From Melioribacteraceae bacterium (lineage in GTDB: Bacteria > Bacteroidota > Ignavibacteria > Ignavibacteriales > Melioribacteraceae): DNA of 64,000 nt. Shown here in pieces: positions 44,833-58,577 of the stretch. The stretch lies in NCBI GenBank assembly GCA_011525875.1, contig WYBN01000010.1:1-64000 (forward strand). The letters run 5' to 3'. Under the pieces are notes generated by a model. The model had not been told where the DNA came from. It searched no databases and saw nothing but the letters and a program-made list of their open reading frames with translations. How positions within the stretch are numbered: position 1 is the first letter of the stretch; every line of letters begins with the position of its first letter. The position numbers were made by a program, and so were the translations under genes.

Positions 44833-45374
44833 ACAGGGACATAATTCAAATAGGAAACGAGAAATTTGTTCCAATGTTAAACGAAGAAAAGATAAAAACC
44901 CGAATAAAAGAACTGGGTGAACAAATATCGAATGATTATATGAATAAACTGCCGATTTTTATCGGCGTTCTCAACGGTTCTTTCATGTTCATGTCGGATT
45001 TATTGAAACACGTTAACATTCATTGTGAGATTGACTTTATCAAACTCTCAAGCTATGGTGACGCTAAAATTTCCTCGGGTAATGTAAGAACTCTAAAAGA
45101 ACTTAATGCCGATATCAGCGAAAGACACATTATAATAGTCGAAGATATCGTAGATACGGGTCTGTCAATAAATTATATTACTGAAATTTTGAATTATCAT
45201 AAGCCCGCCAGCGTTAAGTATGTATCGCTTTTGGTCAAACCAGCAAGCTTAAAATTTGATATTAAAATTGATTATATTGGTTTTGAAATTCCTAATCAAT
45301 TTGTAATTGGTTATGGATTAGATTATGCTCAGAAATATCGAAATTTAACTTCGATTTATGCGCTGAGCGAATAG
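44814..45374 (+). CDS. hpt: hypoxanthine phosphoribosyltransferase
   Basis: A 186-aa purine-salvage enzyme making IMP or GMP from hypoxanthine or guanine and PRPP. The PRPP-binding motif is IIIVEDIVDTG (residues about 106-116). IGVLNGSFMFMSDLLKHV, SYGDAKISSGNV and FVIGYGLDYAQKYRNL match the HPRT family. It starts inside tilS (19-nt overlap), indicating coupled expression, and is followed by ftsH. Confidence 0.93.
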   Translation: MEKENLNRDIIQIGNEKFVPMLNEEKIKTRIKELGEQISNDYMNKLPIFIGVLNGSFMFMSDLLKHVNIHCEIDFIKLSSYGDAKISSGNVRTLKELNADISERHIIIVEDIVDTGLSINYITEILNYHKPASVKYVSLLVKPASLKFDIKIDYIGFEIPNQFVIGYGLDYAQKYRNLTSIYALSE

Positions 45375-45401
45375 AAATATTTAATGATGAAGGGTCTTAA
45401 A

Positions 45402-47471
45402 ATGTCGGATAAACAAAATTTCAGTTCCAACCAGCAAAACAAAAAAGGATTCAAGGGCGGTCCACAGAAACCAGACGGTGACTTTGACTGGTCGAAGATA
45501 ATAAGAACCGTCTTAAGCTGGGGAGCTGTGATAATTGCCGCAGTAATTTTTATGCAGATAATGCGTGGAGGGTCCTCAGGCCCTATGCAGGTGGATTATT
45601 ATGTCTACAAAGAATTCCTAAATACAGATAAAATTTTAGAGGCGAAGATTGTTAAGGTTGATTTAAACGATTATGTCTTTGAAGGTACACTTAAGAATAA
45701 AGAGTTTTATAATAATGCCAGAATAGAAAAATTCTCCGTTACACTTGTCGAGCCTCTGATGGAAGAAGAAATTAAGATCTGGCGGGAAAAAGACATCAAA
45801 TTTACATTCGTCAAAGAATCTAATGAGTGGCTGACAGTTTTGATAAGCATTATCCCATGGATATTGATTATAGGTGTTTGGATTCTTTTCATGCGAAGAA
45901 TGCAAGCCGGGGGCGGCAGTTCGCGAGGAATATTTAATTTCGGTAAAAGCAGGGCAAAACTCGTATCAGACTCGGCTGTTAAAATAACATTTAAGGATGT
46001 AGCCGGAGCGGACGAAGCCAAGCAGGAGCTTCATGAAATAATTGAATTCTTAAAAGAACCATCAAAATTTCAGCGGCTGGGCGGCAAAATACCCAGAGGA
46101 GTGCTTCTTTTAGGACCACCCGGAACAGGCAAAACATTGCTTGCCAGAGCTGTTGCAGGTGAAGCGGGTGTTCCATTCTTCTCAATTTCAGGCGCAGATT
46201 TCGTCGAAATGTTTGTCGGCGTTGGCGCAAGCCGTGTCCGTGACCTTTTCGAACAGGGCAAAAAAAGCGCTCCCTGCATAATTTTTATTGACGAAATTGA
46301 CGCTGTGGGCAGGCATAGAGGTGCTGGATTAGGCGGCGGACATGATGAACGTGAACAGACTTTGAACGCATTACTTGTTGAGATGGATGGATTTGAACAA
46401 AACAGCGGCGTAATAATTATTGCTGCCACTAATAGACCCGACGTGCTCGATCCGGCTTTACTTAGACCGGGAAGGTTTGATAGGCAGGTGGTAGTTGACC
46501 GGCCCGACGTTAAAGGAAGAGAAGGCATCTTGAAAGTACACACACGGAAAATTCCTCTGTCGCCCGAAGTTAATCTGCAGATACTCGCAAAAGGAACTCC
46601 GGGCTTGGCTGGCGCCGAACTAGCCAATATGGTTAATGAAGCAGCTCTGCTTGCCGCAAGAAAAAACAAGCAGAAAGTTGACATGACAGATTTTGAAGAG
46701 GCTAAAGACAAAGTTATGATGGGCATGGAAAGGAAGAGCATGATCATCTCAGAAGAAGAAAAGAAAATCACTTCCTATCATGAAATTGGACACGTGCTTG
46801 TAGCTAAAATGATCCCCGAGTCGGATCCTGTCCATAAGGTTACAATAATACCCCGCGGACGGGCTCTCGGCGTTACAACTTACCTTCCCGTAGATGAGAA
46901 ACATACCTACTCAAAAGAATATTTGGAAGCGATTATTACCTATGCTCTTGGCGGTCGCGCCGCCGAAAAGCTTATTTTTAATAGACTTACTACCGGAGCC
47001 GGCAATGATATTGAACGGGCAACTAATCTTGCTAGAAAAATGGTTTGCGAATGGGGAATGAGTGAAAAGTTAGGCCCGCTTGCCTACGGTAAAAATGAGG
47101 AAGAAATTTTCCTTGGCAGAGAAATTACAAAACAGCAGAATTATAGCGAGAAAACTGCCGAAGAAATTGATGAAGAGATCAAAAATATAGTTTTAAAAGG
47201 GATGGAAAGAGCCGAGAAAATTTTGCGGGATAATATCGATCTACTGAATAAACTCTCAAAAGAGCTTCTCGAAAGGGAAATTCTTGATGCCGAGGAAATA
47301 GATAAAATTATTAATGGCGAAGAACTCTCACCGTTGAAAAAAACAGATTTAATTGCAGAGCTTTCTGAAAATAAAAATTCCGAGATTCCAGATCATGTTC
47401 AAAAATTAATGGACGAAAAAAAGAAAAGATCAGCCGAAGATAAGACGAACGATGCAGATGATAACAAGTAG
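45402..47471 (+). CDS. ftsH: ATP-dependent zinc metalloprotease FtsH
   Basis: A 689-aa membrane protease that degrades unfolded or regulatory membrane and cytosolic proteins. Two N-terminal transmembrane helices ([41 protein letters not shown]) flank a periplasmic segment. The AAA domain has GPPGTGKT (about 238-245), [11 protein letters not shown] and the second region of homology [21 protein letters not shown]. The zinc site is H460-E-I-G-H464, where most FtsH have HEAGH. The ATG at 45402 is chosen because AAGGGT precedes it by 8 nt; two ATGs 15-18 nt upstream lie before that site. It overlaps the next gene by 20 nt. Confidence 0.95.
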   Translation: MSDKQNFSSNQQNKKGFKGGPQKPDGDFDWSKIIRTVLSWGAVIIAAVIFMQIMRGGSSGPMQVDYYVYKEFLNTDKILEAKIVKVDLNDYVFEGTLKNKEFYNNARIEKFSVTLVEPLMEEEIKIWREKDIKFTFVKESNEWLTVLISIIPWILIIGVWILFMRRMQAGGGSSRGIFNFGKSRAKLVSDSAVKITFKDVAGADEAKQELHEIIEFLKEPSKFQRLGGKIPRGVLLLGPPGTGKTLLARAVAGEAGVPFFSISGADFVEMFVGVGASRVRDLFEQGKKSAPCIIFIDEIDAVGRHRGAGLGGGHDEREQTLNALLVEMDGFEQNSGVIIIAATNRPDVLDPALLRPGRFDRQVVVDRPDVKGREGILKVHTRKIPLSPEVNLQILAKGTPGLAGAELANMVNEAALLAARKNKQKVDMTDFEEAKDKVMMGMERKSMIISEEEKKITSYHEIGHVLVAKMIPESDPVHKVTIIPRGRALGVTTYLPVDEKHTYSKEYLEAIITYALGGRAAEKLIFNRLTTGAGNDIERATNLARKMVCEWGMSEKLGPLAYGKNEEEIFLGREITKQQNYSEKTAEEIDEEIKNIVLKGMERAEKILRDNIDLLNKLSKELLEREILDAEEIDKIINGEELSPLKKTDLIAELSENKNSEIPDHVQKLMDEKKKRSAEDKTNDADDNK

Positions 47472-48126
47472 TCAAAGTACAATTGATTATAAAACTGAAG
47501 TACTTAGGAAAGCAATTCATTTATGTTCGCTCTCAATTTCCATTATTTATTATCACATCACAAAGGAGCTGGCATTAAGCATTTTAATTCCCTTAACCGC
47601 ACTTTCAATAATACTGGATGTTGCGCGTTATATTTTCCCGAAATTTGGTAAAATATTTTATATGATTTTCGGTTTTATGCTCAGGCAGCACGAAATGGAT
47701 GAAAAGAAAAGAAATCTTAACGGAGCTACCTATGTTCTTCTTGCAGCAACAATCGTTATTGCGGTGTTTCCTAAAGTATTTGTTATCCCAGCAATTGCAA
47801 TATTAATTCTTGGCGATATTTCAGCGGCTCTAATCGGCAGAAAGTTCGGAAAAAATAAATTTCTTGCAAAAAGCCTTGAAGGGACATTAGCCTTTTTGGC
47901 TGCCGGCAGTATTGTTATTATTTTTTCGCCTAAACTTGTCGGGACCCAACTCGAGTATTTTATAGGGATTATTGCTGCAGGCGCGGGAGCTATTGCAGAA
48001 AACATATCATTCGGCTGGGCTGATGATAATTTAACAATTCCGATTGCTGTCTGCCTTACTATGTACATTTTATACTATATTCTACTGCCCGATGTGCCCC
48101 TTGTTTTGCCCAATGTTCCAGTTTAA
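47452..48126 (+). CDS. dolichol/polyprenol kinase-like membrane protein
   Basis: A 224-aa integral membrane protein with about six or seven hydrophobic segments. It belongs to the group combining SEC59/DGK1-like CTP-dependent kinases and phosphatidate cytidylyltransferases: [70 protein letters not shown] (the kinase-like LGD and KSLEGT motifs) and AEN. It likely phosphorylates a polyprenol or lipid alcohol. It starts within ftsH (20-nt overlap; a second ATG is two codons later). Confidence 0.8.
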   Translation: MQMITSSQSTIDYKTEVLRKAIHLCSLSISIIYYHITKELALSILIPLTALSIILDVARYIFPKFGKIFYMIFGFMLRQHEMDEKKRNLNGATYVLLAATIVIAVFPKVFVIPAIAILILGDISAALIGRKFGKNKFLAKSLEGTLAFLAAGSIVIIFSPKLVGTQLEYFIGIIAAGAGAIAENISFGWADDNLTIPIAVCLTMYILYYILLPDVPLVLPNVPV

Positions 48127-48186
48127 CGGAAACAAGTTGATTCAGAATTTGTATAAAAATCATTCTTAATAAAAGTTGACGCTAAA

Positions 48187-49284
48187 ATGCCTTCGTTAAA
48201 ATTAATACTACTTGCCGCGGCTTCATTAGTAATTGTATTATTACTAATTTCGTGCGATTCACAAAAACCGGCGGTCGGTCTTGAAGACGAGATTTTTGTA
48301 ATTGCAGATACTTCCGAATATTATGAACTTGAACCGGCTCTTGCAGAAGTCTTCGAAAAAGTTATCTATACACCTCAGCCTGAGAAATTATTCGAACTAA
48401 AAAGAAAACCCTTTGAACAGCTGAACGGCGTAAAAAACAAAAAGAATGTGATTATTATTGCACCGCTAAATTCCGGTTCGCTGACTTCTGATTATATTTC
48501 CGGATTGTTAGATTCGAACGTTAATAAATTAGTCAGTGATGGAAGCGAATACGCTTTTATTAAAAACGAACTCTGGGCGCGGGACCAACTGGTTATGATA
48601 CTGACTGCTCCAACCATAGATGACCTTAAGCAAAATATACTTATCAATAAAGAAAATCTTATACATTATTTCAAAACTATATCCAATAAGCGTTTGTACA
48701 AAAGTCTTTATAACGCAAAATATGAACGAAAAGATGTTGAAGCCCAGCTACTGAAAGATCACGGATGGATTATTTATGTTCAGGCGGATTTTCAACTTGC
48801 TAAAAATGCACACGAGGATAATTTTGTATGGCTTAGGAGATCACCGAATTCAGAAATGGAACGATGGATTTTCGTTCACTGGATTGAAAACGCATCGCCC
48901 GAATTGCTAATGCCAGATTCGATTTTTGCTATACGTAACAGGTTGACTAAAAAACATTATCTTACTAGCGACAATCAAGAATTTGTCGAGATATCAAACG
49001 ACCAGCTTCCCGCAGTAACCGAAGTAAATTTTTTGGATAGATATGCCCTGTTGACCCAAGGTTTCTGGAGGTTTTCAATGAAAAGCGGCGGAGGTCCTTT
49101 CTTGAGCTATACTTTCTTTGACGAACAAACCAAGCGGATTTATATGCTTGACGGCTCCGTCTATGCACCGAAATACTATAAGAAAAAAATACTGCAGCAG
49201 CTTGATGTCATTCTTCAGTCATGGATGCCCGCATATGAATTGCCTGAATCTAAAATTAAAAGTTTGATGAGTGAATTAGAGTAG
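48187..49284 (+). CDS. DUF4837 family lipoprotein
   Basis: A 365-aa Bacteroidota-type lipoprotein. The signal and lipobox are LIVLLLISCDSQ (Cys23). The DUF4837 body has IFVIADTSEYYELEPALAEVFEKVIYTPQPEKLFEL, NVIIIAPLN, ELWARDQLVMILTAP, DFQLAKNAHEDNFVWLRR and the paired KSGGGPFLSYTFFDEQTKRIYMLDGSVYAP. Function is unknown; homologues lie in the periplasm or outer membrane and often near housekeeping genes. It is 60 nt downstream of the polyprenol-kinase-like gene and converges with the acetyltransferase. Confidence 0.85.
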   Translation: MPSLKLILLAAASLVIVLLLISCDSQKPAVGLEDEIFVIADTSEYYELEPALAEVFEKVIYTPQPEKLFELKRKPFEQLNGVKNKKNVIIIAPLNSGSLTSDYISGLLDSNVNKLVSDGSEYAFIKNELWARDQLVMILTAPTIDDLKQNILINKENLIHYFKTISNKRLYKSLYNAKYERKDVEAQLLKDHGWIIYVQADFQLAKNAHEDNFVWLRRSPNSEMERWIFVHWIENASPELLMPDSIFAIRNRLTKKHYLTSDNQEFVEISNDQLPAVTEVNFLDRYALLTQGFWRFSMKSGGGPFLSYTFFDEQTKRIYMLDGSVYAPKYYKKKILQQLDVILQSWMPAYELPESKIKSLMSELE

Positions 49285-49287
49285 ATA

Positions 49288-49992
49288 TTACAATATCAAG
49301 CTCATTCTTAAAACGTCTTGATATTTGCCGTCTATGTTTACTTCATCGCGGAGAATTCCTTCGACTTTAAAACCAAGTTCCTCATTAATTTGAATATTAC
49401 GGATGTTAGTGTTAACAGTGCTTAAATAGATTTTATGCAGTTTTAATCCCTGTCTTCCAAATTCTATCCATAATTCTGTGGCTTCTTTGCCATAACCGTG
49501 TCCCCTTAGTTCCGGAATGCCTATCAACTTTCTTAACTCTGCCTTTCTGCTTTCTTTATCGTAATTTAAAAAAGCAACCATTCCAATCGGGTCGTTATTA
49601 TCTAAAGTAATTACACCGAGAATATTATTTTCATTATTCAACAAATTTTCAAGTTTTATTATGGAAGAATTTGAAACTGACAGCAGAAAATATCGTCCAT
49701 AGCTGTCTTGTATCCAGTCGGTAAGCATTTTTAAGTCTATTTCTTTTTCAAATTGTCTAATTTTTAGTCTGCCAAACGAAAGGGGAAGGTTTTTACAATC
49801 AAGGAAGATATTATTTTCAGCGGCTTCTCCGGCGCTGGTATCTCTGTAATCCTTTTTAGTAAGCGCAAACTCAAGGAGCGTATTAACGAACTTCAGATAA
49901 TGCTCGTATTGAAATCCATACGATTCGGCTTCCTTAAAAAAATTTCTGCTCAAGGCTTCAATTGTTGTTCCGGTGATTACCTTCTTTTTCAT
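49288..49992 (-). CDS. GNAT family N-acetyltransferase with N-terminal extension
   Basis: A 234-aa protein. Residues about 75-234 are a RimJ/RimL-type acetyltransferase domain (LSFGRLKIRQFEKEIDLKMLTDWIQDS, GMVAFLNYDKESRKAELRKLIGIPELRGHGYGKEATELWIEFGR with the acetyl-CoA loop, then NIQINEELGFKVEGILRDEVNIDGKYQDVLRMSLI). The first 70 residues (MKKKVITGTTIEALSRNFFKEAESYGFQYEHYLKFVNTLLEFAL) are outside the usual domain. The acceptor is unknown. It lies alone between convergent and co-directional genes. Confidence 0.82.
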   Translation of the reverse strand: MKKKVITGTTIEALSRNFFKEAESYGFQYEHYLKFVNTLLEFALTKKDYRDTSAGEAAENNIFLDCKNLPLSFGRLKIRQFEKEIDLKMLTDWIQDSYGRYFLLSVSNSSIIKLENLLNNENNILGVITLDNNDPIGMVAFLNYDKESRKAELRKLIGIPELRGHGYGKEATELWIEFGRQGLKLHKIYLSTVNTNIRNIQINEELGFKVEGILRDEVNIDGKYQDVLRMSLIL

Positions 49993-50077
49993 GATACAGC
50001 CTTAGTAAAAATTATTAAAAAAAATTATAATACTCTTAATAAAAACTTTGCCAAGGGTAAAATAAACATAATTCCTA

Positions 50078-52018
50078 TTATTCAATAAGTCTTTTCAATG
50101 AAACAGGCAAACTGAATTCCGGAAATTCCAGAGTTAATTTTTCCACATAAATTCTTGCTTGATTAAATTTATTGTGCTGCATCTCGTAAGCCGCTCTGTA
50201 AGCGTACATCGAAGCTATAAGTCTTCTTATTGAATCTGTATATTTATTCCCGTATTCGGGGAATCGGATTTTGGCATCAGGGACAGGAGCTTCCAAATAG
50301 TCGTTGTTATTAACGACTTTAAATAATAGTTGATAAGGCGCCAGATAGTATCCGTCCGGCAATGAAAACTCGCCGCGGCGCATTTCGTTTTCAAAAATTT
50401 CAGGGGCGATATAAAAATTTTTATTGACTGAATTAAATGCAACAAGGTTGGTCATAATTTTTCTAAAATAAAACTCTAATTTATTAGGGTCATATTTCTC
50501 AGATTGCTCAAACGGTGCCAGAGCTTTCAGAAATTCAGTGACGTCGTTCTCAAATCCGTAAAATATATCGGGATAATTCCGATTGAGTTGATGATAATAC
50601 CACGATCTTCTCAACAATTCTTTATCTACTACCGCTGCATCTGCTCTATAATTCTCCACGAACTGAAAATAATAAGAAGCCGAAATAAAATAATCCCACT
50701 GATAACTGAAAATAATCGAATTTAATTCTGTGCTATTCAATATCGCTTTTGTATAGTCCTCAAAAATTAATAATCCGCTCTGATCGACCTTCTTATAATT
50801 AATAGCGGAATGAGTTGCGGTAATGATAAAAAATATGATTATGACAAGATTGTAATATTTTTTTTTGTCGGGCAGTAGTCGAAGAATAAAAAGCAGTCCA
50901 AAAGGGAAACAGAAGGCAATAACTAAATATGCAAGAAGGAAATATGAATCTATATCGTTGATGTCGTAATTGATTGAATAAAAAACTGTGGTCAAAAAAC
51001 ATATTAAAAGAAAGATAAATAATTGCCGGTTTTGTTTGATCAAAAAAATACAACCTAAAAAGGTTATAAAAAGAATTGGCATAAAAAATTCGTTCGGAAG
51101 ACTATTGAAAAAATAAGCAAGCTGTTTTTTTGCAGAATCGAATGATGAAAATATCCAAACCTGGTACTGCTTGCCCGTGAAATGCCTGACGAAGTTTTCG
51201 AAATTGACCGGATTACCCCAATTTAACCGGGGACTCAGCGAAGCTCTCAGCGGCAGATACGAATAAATTAATACAAGCAATGGAACGAACACAGAAAGCA
51301 TCTGGAAAATTTTAGTAAAACTTTTTTCCCCGAATTTTTCTTTAGTAAAAAATACATAAGCAAGACCCGGAATAATAAGCAGCGTAGTCATATGATTGGC
51401 GAAAGAAAGCGCGAGCAGGATGGATGCCATCAACCATTGTTTTAATTCTACAGTTCTGCTTTCATTTAATAGACGGATCAAAATATATATTATAACCGAG
51501 ATTAAAAAGATATGCAGAGAATATACTTCAACAGATGTGCTTTGAAGCCCGAAAGTTCTGCTAAATGCTAAAGCGAATCCTGATATTACCGCAATAATCT
51601 TGGAATTAAATTCATCTATGAATATTGACTTTTTTCTGACGATATCAACAGACCCAGTTCGTTTCCTCTTGACCCCTTTTGGTGTTTCGGCTTTATCGTG
51701 ATTTTTCTTAATTGTATTGTTGATCGAAACGTGAATTGATTTCATAAAGAAATAAACGGAAATACTGACAAAGACGGCAGAGAGCAGATTTAATTGAGTA
51801 ATAACTGAGACCGGAAGCGGAAGTAATAAAAACAAATATCCTAAAAGGGTAAAAAGAGGGTAACCGGTAGGATGCGAAATCCCCAAAGTTGCCTGTACCG
51901 CAGCCAGCTCGCCCGAATCAATCTGCACGACCGAAGGCGCCATGGTTGTTAAATAGAAAATGAAAACAGCAAATGAGGAAATACCGATTATATTGTTTTT
52001 TGGAAAATCCGTTTTCAT
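50078..52018 (-). CDS. DUF2723 family membrane glycosyltransferase-like protein
   Basis: A 646-aa inner-membrane protein with about eleven to thirteen transmembrane segments. The N-terminus has the DUF2723 signature (MAPSVVQIDSGELAAVQATLGISHPTGYPLFTLLGYLFLLLP), similar to the first loop of GT-C mannosyltransferases with an acidic active-site pair. A charged cytoplasmic insert (KAETPKGVKRKRTGSV) follows. The C-terminal 170 residues form a soluble domain ending in a short TPR-like helix pair. The ATG at 52018 overlaps the glnE stop (TGATG). It probably transfers a lipid-linked sugar; the acceptor is unknown. Confidence 0.78.
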   Translation of the reverse strand: MKTDFPKNNIIGISSFAVFIFYLTTMAPSVVQIDSGELAAVQATLGISHPTGYPLFTLLGYLFLLLPLPVSVITQLNLLSAVFVSISVYFFMKSIHVSINNTIKKNHDKAETPKGVKRKRTGSVDIVRKKSIFIDEFNSKIIAVISGFALAFSRTFGLQSTSVEVYSLHIFLISVIIYILIRLLNESRTVELKQWLMASILLALSFANHMTTLLIIPGLAYVFFTKEKFGEKSFTKIFQMLSVFVPLLVLIYSYLPLRASLSPRLNWGNPVNFENFVRHFTGKQYQVWIFSSFDSAKKQLAYFFNSLPNEFFMPILFITFLGCIFLIKQNRQLFIFLLICFLTTVFYSINYDINDIDSYFLLAYLVIAFCFPFGLLFILRLLPDKKKYYNLVIIIFFIITATHSAINYKKVDQSGLLIFEDYTKAILNSTELNSIIFSYQWDYFISASYYFQFVENYRADAAVVDKELLRRSWYYHQLNRNYPDIFYGFENDVTEFLKALAPFEQSEKYDPNKLEFYFRKIMTNLVAFNSVNKNFYIAPEIFENEMRRGEFSLPDGYYLAPYQLLFKVVNNNDYLEAPVPDAKIRFPEYGNKYTDSIRRLIASMYAYRAAYEMQHNKFNQARIYVEKLTLEFPEFSLPVSLKRLIE

Positions 52019-54816
52019 CACTCAATAAACTCCTTGAATAACAAATTATTCCTCATTAACTCATCCTTAATACGCGCAATAAGTTTTTCAGGATTCTTGA
52101 AGCCGAATAATCCCGAAATGGTTTTGAGTTTTGACTTATCGGCAGGCATTTTCGTAGATCTGATATTGAATATGTTTTGAAGCAGCAGCTCAGCTTTCTT
52201 CAAAAAATTATAGGAGCTTCTTAAAGATCTTAATTTTGAAAATTCTTTTTTATCGGCAAGAGTATCAAATATGGTTTGAGGCGTTAAACCCCCAGCCTTC
52301 TCGAGAAGATTATTGTTGAACATTATCGAGGAAAAAATCAGATAATCAATAGTGAACAGACCGCCTCTACTTTTTTTTATGTCAACCGATCCGAAAAGAG
52401 TGCCGGCGCCGCTTTCAAAATATTTAGTATATGTGCTTAATAAGCCGTTCTTCAGCGCAGATTTATCAGCTTGCAAAATTCTCTGCTTAACTAAACTGTT
52501 GAATTCATAGAATAAATTTTTATTGCCGGAGACAAACTTAATTTTAAGAAGCGACATTAATTCCCATGAACCGGCTCTCGATAATAAGTATTTTTTATAA
52601 TTCATAATATCAGTGACAAGAGGAGATGATCTGCCTTCGGGCCTGAGTCTAAAATCGATTTCCAATTCGGGTAATATTTGTTTTGCTTCCGACAAAAAAT
52701 CTTGAAATTTTGATTGCAGATCCCCCATGCCGTCTATCCGATCAACAACTACGAGCAAATCGCAATCGGAAAAAAAACTCATTTCTTCAGCAGCAAAACT
52801 TCCCAGTCCCGCCAAAAAGTATTTTGTTCTAATGTTCATCGAAACGCAAAGCCTATCTAACTTTAACATGATATATTCCGATAACAACCGGCTTACTTGA
52901 TCCCTTTCTTTAATGCCGAGGATATGTTGAACAGCTAAAATAAATTTTATTTGTTGGAAGCTGAAGCCCGATAAATCATAAGGTTCTTGCGGCGTTAATG
53001 CTCTTCGATTGATAAGAAGATCGCAGAGAGATGAGTTGACATTTATCAAATCAACCGAATACTGAGAGAATTCGCAGAGCTTCAAGAAACATTCGAAGAA
53101 AAAAACATCTTCGAATTCTTTATACCAAACCGAAACTAATTTTGTCGACTGAATTATCTTCATCATATTCTTCAGTACAAGGTCTGGGTTATCCGAGTTT
53201 TTCAAATACTTTAATAACTCGGGTTTTATTGAATCGAAAAGCGAGATTACCTTTGCGTCAAAGTTTTTTTGCGTACCGATGCCGCTGCCGTCACGAAGAT
53301 ATTTTAAGTACTTTTCCGATGATGTTCTTTCCGCAAACCTAATTCCGGAATAATCATTTGTGTATAAAATATCCGCCGTGTTCTTAGAATCAATTACAGA
53401 ATTATAAATATCTCTAACTGAATTTCTATTAAACTCAATTGCTTCCTTAAAATCTTTCAAGTTTCTGAAGCCAAAGAAAAACGAGATTTTGTTTTGAATT
53501 TCTTCGTCTTCCGGTATTTCATGCGTCTGTGTGTCGTTCATAAGTTGAAGATAATGTTCGATGCGTCTGTAAAAGGTATAGGCGCCGTTAAATACATTTT
53601 TTTCTGAATCGGATAACAGGTTTAACTGATTAAGGCGGTCAATAGTCTCGAGAGTGTTTGGATTTTGAAGTACAATATTTCTTCTGCCGTTCAGTAATTG
53701 CAAGGCTTGAACCGTGAACTCGATATCTCTTATCCCACCGGCGAAAGTTTTTACGTTTGACGGTGAAAAACTATTGCGTTCAATGGACTGTTTCATCCTC
53801 GCGATCATTTGCAGCGGCGAGTTGTTAATAACCGGACTGTAGACGAAAGAGCGGACGAATGAATTAAATTCATTAAAAAGCGATTTGCTGCCGCAGAGGA
53901 AATTCATTTTTATCAGCATCTGTCTTTCCCATTCCTCTCCTCTTGTTTCGTAATAATTTATGGTGTCGTGAATTGTTCTGACTAACGGCGAAGACTTTCC
54001 GTCTGGTCGAAGCCTGAAATCAATTCTATATAGATAACCTCTGCTTGAAATCTCTGTTGATGTGGCAGCAAATAACTGCGCGCTATCACTTAGAATTTCG
54101 AAATATCCGCACCTGCCTATTTTGCTGTTTTTGTCAAAAATAACCATTAAGTCTACGTCTGAAGAATAATTCAATTCGCCTCCGCCCAGTTTGCCGAAGG
54201 ATAATACGGCGTATTTCCTGCTTGATTTTTTAAGCGAATGTTTTTGTAATGTTTCCTCATAGCAGAGTTCAAAAACGGATTTGTTTATTGAATTAGCAAG
54301 ATTAGATAATAATTGTGTTGTCTCGACAACTCCTGCTTTTAGAAGTATATCATTAAGCCCTATCCTAAAGATAATTCTCCTTTTAAATGAACGGATGAAA
54401 TTAATCTTAGAAGAAAAAGACCTGTAGTTTTTTAAGCCGTGTTTTATTTCACCACTAAGCGCATCCGCAGAATATTTCTTTGCGTTGAAAGTATTGTTAA
54501 AATACCAGTAGAGATATTCCGGGTTGCAGACAATAATATCGGTCAGATAATTGCTGTTTGAAGATACAGCAATAATGGTTTCCGCATAGTATGGAAATTT
54601 TAGACACTCCCTCAAGAAAACTGCTTTATCGAAAAGAGCATTAATTATCCGGTAAAGATTTGCTTCCGAGTTTTTAGTGAAGTAGTGATTAGAAACATAA
54701 TTTTCGAAAAGTTTTATTAATTCGGCGAATTGTTCAACGGATAAAAAACCGCCGGATGATTTAAACAAAAAATCAACAAATCCGGGACTTAGAGATGACT
54801 GCCTATTTGTAATCAA
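52018..54816 (-). CDS. glnE: glutamine synthetase adenylyltransferase/deadenylase
   Basis: A 932-aa bifunctional enzyme that adenylylates or deadenylylates glutamine synthetase in response to PII and glutamine. The first nucleotidyltransferase domain has LSFGKLGGGELNYSSDVDLMVIFD (about residues 205-228), the second GLGSFAAEEMSFFSDCDLLVVVD (about 669-692), each followed by its helical domain (RFRLRPDGKSSPLVRT and DFRLRPEGRSSPLVTD). Two active sites and full length suggest function. The start is unsure: a TTG at 54816 is the only early candidate, without a clear ribosome-binding site. It is divergent from secA-glnB. Confidence 0.9.
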   Translation of the reverse strand: MITNRQSSLSPGFVDFLFKSSGGFLSVEQFAELIKLFENYVSNHYFTKNSEANLYRIINALFDKAVFLRECLKFPYYAETIIAVSSNSNYLTDIIVCNPEYLYWYFNNTFNAKKYSADALSGEIKHGLKNYRSFSSKINFIRSFKRRIIFRIGLNDILLKAGVVETTQLLSNLANSINKSVFELCYEETLQKHSLKKSSRKYAVLSFGKLGGGELNYSSDVDLMVIFDKNSKIGRCGYFEILSDSAQLFAATSTEISSRGYLYRIDFRLRPDGKSSPLVRTIHDTINYYETRGEEWERQMLIKMNFLCGSKSLFNEFNSFVRSFVYSPVINNSPLQMIARMKQSIERNSFSPSNVKTFAGGIRDIEFTVQALQLLNGRRNIVLQNPNTLETIDRLNQLNLLSDSEKNVFNGAYTFYRRIEHYLQLMNDTQTHEIPEDEEIQNKISFFFGFRNLKDFKEAIEFNRNSVRDIYNSVIDSKNTADILYTNDYSGIRFAERTSSEKYLKYLRDGSGIGTQKNFDAKVISLFDSIKPELLKYLKNSDNPDLVLKNMMKIIQSTKLVSVWYKEFEDVFFFECFLKLCEFSQYSVDLINVNSSLCDLLINRRALTPQEPYDLSGFSFQQIKFILAVQHILGIKERDQVSRLLSEYIMLKLDRLCVSMNIRTKYFLAGLGSFAAEEMSFFSDCDLLVVVDRIDGMGDLQSKFQDFLSEAKQILPELEIDFRLRPEGRSSPLVTDIMNYKKYLLSRAGSWELMSLLKIKFVSGNKNLFYEFNSLVKQRILQADKSALKNGLLSTYTKYFESGAGTLFGSVDIKKSRGGLFTIDYLIFSSIMFNNNLLEKAGGLTPQTIFDTLADKKEFSKLRSLRSSYNFLKKAELLLQNIFNIRSTKMPADKSKLKTISGLFGFKNPEKLIARIKDELMRNNLLFKEFIE

Positions 54817-55124
54817 TTTTTTTATAAAACTTTAAGAAATGATGACAAATTTAACAAATAATATTCTTGGTTTACAGTTTTCCGGGAGATGAATGTTTCA
54901 TTAGGCAACTTTTCTATATTGCCGCATTAACAAAAAAAATATTCTATCGGGAATCTTATGAAATAATTAACGTAAATTTGAAACGCCAATTAAAATATTT
55001 GGTATAAAACACGCGCTTGTTGATTGTCTTTAAAAAACCGGCTGATTCAGCATATTTAAACCTCAGTTTGGAATAATCAACTTAGCTCTTTAAATTTATT
55101 TTCAGGAAATAAGAGGAGATTTGA
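54817..55124. other. divergent promoter region between glnE and secA
   Basis: 308 bp, AT-rich, no gene. It should hold the promoters of both transcripts. A short palindrome GCTGATTCAGC (55041-55051) is the only notable motif; it could be an operator but is unsupported. AGAGGAG precedes secA. Confidence 0.45.
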
Positions 55125-58531
<3,407 letters not shown>

Positions 58532-58577
58532 TTTGTTTTTGACTATTTCTTTTTTTATTTAGTGAATAATTTTAACC

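Noticed and set aside
46070..46771. Long antisense frame within ftsH (233 codons)
   Set aside because: It mirrors a strongly conserved AAA domain and has no start signal; a codon-bias shadow.
55041..55051. GCTGATTCAGC as a nitrogen-control operator
   Set aside because: It is a single short palindrome with no second copy or known regulator consensus in the window.
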